Assembly (NCBI GenBank): GCA_035307785.1
Contig: DATGHS010000054.1
Coordinates: forward strand, 1-8,542
DNA: 8,542 nt
DNA from: DATGHS01 sp035307785
GTDB lineage: Bacteria > Planctomycetota > Planctomycetia > Gemmatales > Gemmataceae
Direction: 5' to 3'
Shown here piece by piece: positions 6,182 to 8,542 of this stretch. Made by a program: the position numbers and the translations under genes. The stretch's first letter is position 1. Every line of letters begins with the position of its first letter. Below the pieces are notes generated by a model. The model made no database searches, had not been told where the DNA came from, and was given only the letters and a program-made list of their open reading frames with translations.

Positions 6182-7090
6182 ATGCAGATCGCGAAGGCGC
6201 AACCGGGGCAAACGCGCGTGGGTTGGATCGGCACTGGCGTGATGGGCCGGTGGATGTGCCAGCATTTGATCACCAAGGGCTTCGCGGCGACGGTGTATAA
6301 CCGGCATAAGGAAAAGGCCCAGCCGCTGCTCGACGCCGGCGCGAAATGGGCCGCCACTCCGAAGGCAGTGGCCGAGCAATCGGACGTGGTCTTCGCCATC
6401 GTCGGCTTTCCGCCGGATGTTCGCGAGGTGTTCCTGGGGCAAAACGGCGCCCTGGCCGGCAGCCGGCCGGGCACCGTGCTCGTGGACATGACCACGAGCG
6501 AACCCTCGCTGGCGCGCGAGATATTCGAGCAAGCCAAAGCGAAAGACGTGGCCGCGCTCGATGCTCCCGTTTCCGGCGGCGACGTGGGTGCCAAGAATGC
6601 CGCGCTTTCCATCATGGTGGGCGGCGAGGGCGACGTTGTTGAAGCGGTGAAGCCGCTCTTCGAATGCATGGGCAAAACCATCGTGCAGCAGGGCCCGGCC
6701 GGCTCCGGGCAGCACACGAAGATGGTGAACCAGATCCTGATCGCCTCGAACATGATCGGCGTGTGCGAAGCGCTGCTGTACGGTTACAAGGCCGGGCTCG
6801 ACATGAACACGGTCATGCAATCGGTCAGCGGCGGGGCGGCCGGCAGCTGGTCGCTCTCCAACCTCGGCCCGCGCATTCTGAATCGCAACTTCGAGCCGGG
6901 CTTCTTCGTGGAACATTTCATCAAAGACATGGGGATCGCGCTTTCGGAAGCGCGGCGGATGAACCTGTCGCTGCCGGGGCTGGCTTTGGCGAATCAGCTG
7001 TACGTCGCGGTGCAAGCGCAAGGCTACGGGCGCAAGGGCACGCACGCGCTCATGCTCGCGCTCGAACAGCTGTCGAATGTGAAACGCTAG
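6182..7090 (+). CDS. 3-hydroxyisobutyrate dehydrogenase-family NAD(P)-dependent oxidoreductase
   Basis: This encodes 302 residues, the usual family length. The N-terminal Rossmann fold has the dinucleotide loop VGWIGTGVMG (13-22), followed by a beta-strand ending VYNR (38-41). DAPVSGG (127-133) is the substrate-binding motif, GQHTKMVNQ (176-184) carries the catalytic Lys180 and Asn184, and FIKDM (246-250) has the conserved Lys248 of the C-terminal helical domain. The family oxidises or reduces beta-hydroxy acids such as 3-hydroxyisobutyrate, tartronate semialdehyde (2-hydroxy-3-oxopropionate) or succinic semialdehyde; the substrate cannot be decided here. The loop has Asn40-Arg41 after strand 2, a pattern common in NADP-preferring members, so NADP is a possibility. 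GAAGGA lies 6 bases before the ATG, a good ribosome binding site. It is divergent from the lipase-like gene and convergent with the YbaK-type gene. Confidence 0.95.
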   Translation: MQIAKAQPGQTRVGWIGTGVMGRWMCQHLITKGFAATVYNRHKEKAQPLLDAGAKWAATPKAVAEQSDVVFAIVGFPPDVREVFLGQNGALAGSRPGTVLVDMTTSEPSLAREIFEQAKAKDVAALDAPVSGGDVGAKNAALSIMVGGEGDVVEAVKPLFECMGKTIVQQGPAGSGQHTKMVNQILIASNMIGVCEALLYGYKAGLDMNTVMQSVSGGAAGSWSLSNLGPRILNRNFEPGFFVEHFIKDMGIALSEARRMNLSLPGLALANQLYVAVQAQGYGRKGTHALMLALEQLSNVKR

Positions 7091-7097
7091 TCATTCT

Positions 7098-7129
7098 TGG
7101 GCCCAGGGAACTACCGTCCCTGGGCTTTC
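7098..7129 (+). repeat. Dispersed hairpin repeat, type A, copy 3; likely terminator
   Basis: A perfect 9-base stem (GCCCAGGGA at 7101-7109 with TCCCTGGGC at 7117-7125) has a 7-base loop and is followed by TTTC. It sits in the 51-base gap between two convergent genes, eight bases after the oxidoreductase stop codon, so it may stop transcription from both sides. It shares CCGTCCCTGGGCTTTC with copies 1 and 2. Confidence 0.85.
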
Positions 7130-7141
7130 GCAGCAGACATC

Positions 7142-7600
7142 TCAGCCCACCCGCGCGAAACTGGCCATGCGCGGCTGCTCCACAGCCAAGTAGTCGCGGC
7201 AATTCATCCGGATCGCTTCATCGTGCGTTTGCGCCTCGAACACGATCTTGTCATCATCTGCCAGCGCTTCGTCCATCACCGTGCGGACGTGGTACAGGCT
7301 GCCGAACGGCGGAATGGCCCCGGTCTCGCAATCGGGGAACATCGTTCCCATGTCGGCTTCCGCCGCCAGCTCGGCGCGGTTCTCGCCCAGTTCGCGGCGC
7401 AGGCAATCGAGGTCGATGCGGTGCGTGGCCGGCAGCACCGCCAGCACAGGCCCGTGGCCGGTCTTGATGACCACACATTTCGCCATCTCGCGTCCCGGCA
7501 CATGCAGGAGTTGCGCAATGCGCTGGGCCGTGAACGCCTGCCGGTGCGGCAAGCGCTCATACATCACGTTTTGGTCGTTGAGGAATTGGTCGATCTTCAT
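7142..7600 (-). CDS. YbaK/ProX-type aminoacyl-tRNA deacylase domain protein
   Basis: This encodes 152 residues, a stand-alone editing domain. Visible family features are the region REMAKCVVIKTG (37-48) with the conserved Lys41, AVLPATHRIDLDCLRREL (54-71), and GAIPPFGSLY (94-103), the G-x-x-PPFG loop typical of YbaK, ProX and the bacterial prolyl-tRNA synthetase insertion domain. Such proteins hydrolyse mischarged tRNAs (for example Ala- or Cys-tRNA-Pro); which tRNA this one edits cannot be told. The ATG at 7598-7600 is chosen because GGAGG lies 9 bases upstream. A 15-codon extension to an in-frame TTG (7645) would read through that site and is rejected. The gene converges with the oxidoreductase gene and is divergent from pyruvate carboxylase. 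Confidence 0.92.
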   Translation of the reverse strand: MKIDQFLNDQNVMYERLPHRQAFTAQRIAQLLHVPGREMAKCVVIKTGHGPVLAVLPATHRIDLDCLRRELGENRAELAAEADMGTMFPDCETGAIPPFGSLYHVRTVMDEALADDDKIVFEAQTHDEAIRMNCRDYLAVEQPRMASFARVG

Positions 7601-7823
7601 GGCGGATCCTCCAAAAAGAAGGAACGGTGAAAGGAGTTTTGCCAATTCGTTGCGAACGCAAAGACAAAATGGTTTCGGAAATGACCGCAGAGTCTATTTT
7701 CGCCGGTTGAGTGCCATTTGGCTACGGCAAGTTTAACGGGCGACCCGAGTGGTCGTCGGCTAAACGACGCGCTGGTGATCGGCCCATAAGATAATTTCGA
7801 CCCCCGCACCCTTGAGAACTCCC
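7601..7823. other. Divergent intergenic region upstream of pyc
   Basis: At 223 bases this is the longest gap. It holds the YbaK-type gene's Shine-Dalgarno sequence (7606-7612, minus strand), a small palindrome TTGCGAACGCAA (7650-7661) that could be an operator, and an imperfect inverted repeat at 7731-7765. I see no convincing open frame or sigma-70-like promoter. Part of the region is AT-richer than its neighbours. Confidence 0.6.
7731..7765. repeat. Imperfect inverted repeat, type F
   Basis: GTTTAACGGGCGACC (7731-7745) and GGTCGTCGGCTAAAC (7751-7765) pair at 12 of 15 positions around the loop CGAGT. GTTTAGCCGACGAC-type elements are, from memory, recurrent in planctomycete genomes, but this is the only copy here. 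It ends 58 bases before the pyruvate carboxylase start, so it lies in promoter or leader sequence. Confidence 0.65.
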
Positions 7824-8542
7824 ATGCCGGATGATGTCGTCAAGCCGATCCATAAGCTTCTTGCCGCCAATCGGTCGGAAATTGCCATTCGTGTGTTTCG
7901 CAGCACGCATGAACTCGGCATCCGCACGGTGGCAATCTATTCCTATGAAGACCGTTTCGCCCTGCACCGCTTCAAGGCCGATGAGGCCTACGCCGTCGGC
8001 AAGCCGGGCGAACCGATTCGCGCCTATCTCGACATCGACGGGATTGTGAACCTGGCCCGGCAATACGAAGTCGATGCCATTCATCCGGGCTACGGCTTTC
8101 TCTCGGAGAACCCGGCTTTCGCCCGCGCTTGTCGCGAGGCCAGCATCGTTTTCGTCGGTCCAAGAACGGAAGTACTGGAAAAGCTCGGCGACAAGGTGAC
8201 GGCGCGCTCCATTGCCCAGCAGGCGGGCGTGCCAACGCTGGCGGGAAGTTCGAAGCCCGTCGCCAGTGCGGCCGAAGCGAAGAAGCTCGCGACGAAAATC
8301 GGCTACCCGATCATCATCAAGGCGTCGATGGGCGGCGGCGGCCGCGGCATGCGGGTGGTGGAATCGGCACAGCAACTTGCCGCGGCGTTGGAGCAAGCTC
8401 AGCGCGAGGCCGGGGCCGCCTTCGGCATTCCTGATGTCTTTTTGGAGCGCTTCATTCGCCGGGCCCGCCACATCGAGGTGCAGTTGCTCGGTGACAAGCA
8501 TGGAAACCTGGTGCATCTCTTCGAGCGCGACTGCTCGATCCA
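7824..8542 (+). CDS. pyc: Pyruvate carboxylase, N-terminal biotin carboxylase part (truncated by window)
   Basis: An open frame of 239 codons runs from an ATG to the right edge. KLLAANRSEIAIRVFR (11-26) opens the biotin carboxylase N-domain, and HPGYGFLSENPAFARAC (87-103) is its signature. Lys124 and Lys166 fit the ATP-binding lysines, KASMGGGGRGMR (166-177) is the ATP-grasp glycine loop, and RHIEVQLLGD (215-224) follows. The stretch SYEDRFALHRFKADEAYAVG (40-59), then AYLDID, is typical of pyruvate carboxylase rather than the acetyl-CoA carboxylase AccC subunit, so a full protein of about 1150 residues with carboxyltransferase and biotin domains is expected outside. It makes oxaloacetate from pyruvate with ATP and bicarbonate in the cytoplasm. 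The ribosome binding site is weak (GAGA, 6 bases upstream). AccC remains a less likely alternative. Confidence 0.9.
   Translation, partial: MPDDVVKPIHKLLAANRSEIAIRVFRSTHELGIRTVAIYSYEDRFALHRFKADEAYAVGKPGEPIRAYLDIDGIVNLARQYEVDAIHPGYGFLSENPAFARACREASIVFVGPRTEVLEKLGDKVTARSIAQQAGVPTLAGSSKPVASAAEAKKLATKIGYPIIIKASMGGGGRGMRVVESAQQLAAALEQAQREAGAAFGIPDVFLERFIRRARHIEVQLLGDKHGNLVHLFERDCSI

Noticed and set aside
6152..7045. A 297-codon open frame on the minus strand
   Set aside because: It is antisense to the oxidoreductase gene, which has all its family motifs; the antisense product is His/Arg-rich with no recognisable domain, as expected for a GC-rich shadow frame.
561..7129. The three type A repeats as a CRISPR remnant
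   Set aside because: The copies are thousands of bases apart, in both orientations and with no regular spacing or spacers; they are dispersed palindromes.
7601..7645. TTG start 15 codons upstream for the YbaK-type protein
   Set aside because: The extension reads through the GGAGG site of the ATG at 7600 and adds residues not seen at the start of this family.
7722..8516. A 264-codon open frame on the minus strand
   Set aside because: It is antisense to the biotin carboxylase domain, whose motifs are unmistakable; the product has no domain features.

Overview
The window reads as an ordinary chromosomal stretch of a GC-rich bacterium, most likely a planctomycete of the Pirellulales type. That guess rests on the mix of genes, on a sensor kinase whose H-box context (RRIRFVSAVTHELRTP, no HAMP) I associate with that group, and on the dense seeding of short palindromic repeats between genes. 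It is an inference, because no rRNA or other taxonomic marker is present. No tRNA, rRNA, CRISPR array, transposase or phage gene is visible.

Layout. Positions 1-520 (minus) hold the N-terminal half of a CinA-type protein, cut by the window edge. Divergent to it, 610-1137 (plus) encodes a four-helix membrane protein of unknown function. It converges with a minus-strand block: a cytochrome P460-like exported c-type haem protein (4149-4865), an OmpR-family response regulator (3299-4063) and its probable partner histidine kinase (1236-3233). Next come a small plus-strand protein resembling the domain II barrel of translation GTPases (4966-5202), a minus-strand alpha/beta-hydrolase of the lipase type (5263-6030), a plus-strand 3-hydroxyisobutyrate-dehydrogenase-family oxidoreductase (6182-7090), a minus-strand YbaK/ProX-type tRNA-editing domain protein (7142-7600), and the start of pyruvate carboxylase (7824 to the right edge, plus).

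The genes are mostly unrelated housekeeping or metabolic functions. The only clear functional unit is the two-component system, whose regulator gene precedes its kinase gene by 65 bases. The cytochrome lies 85 bases upstream on the same strand and could be co-transcribed or be a target, but the sequence does not prove this.

The most distinctive signal is in the gaps. Seven of the nine intergenic gaps carry a strong palindrome, and these belong to at least six unrelated sequence types, one present three times. They sit at gene ends, in divergent promoter regions and inside the probable operon. One contributes a stop codon and another appears to contribute a ribosome binding site. No gap exceeds 300 bases; the longest is 223 bases (7601-7823). 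I found no convincing new multi-gene system.
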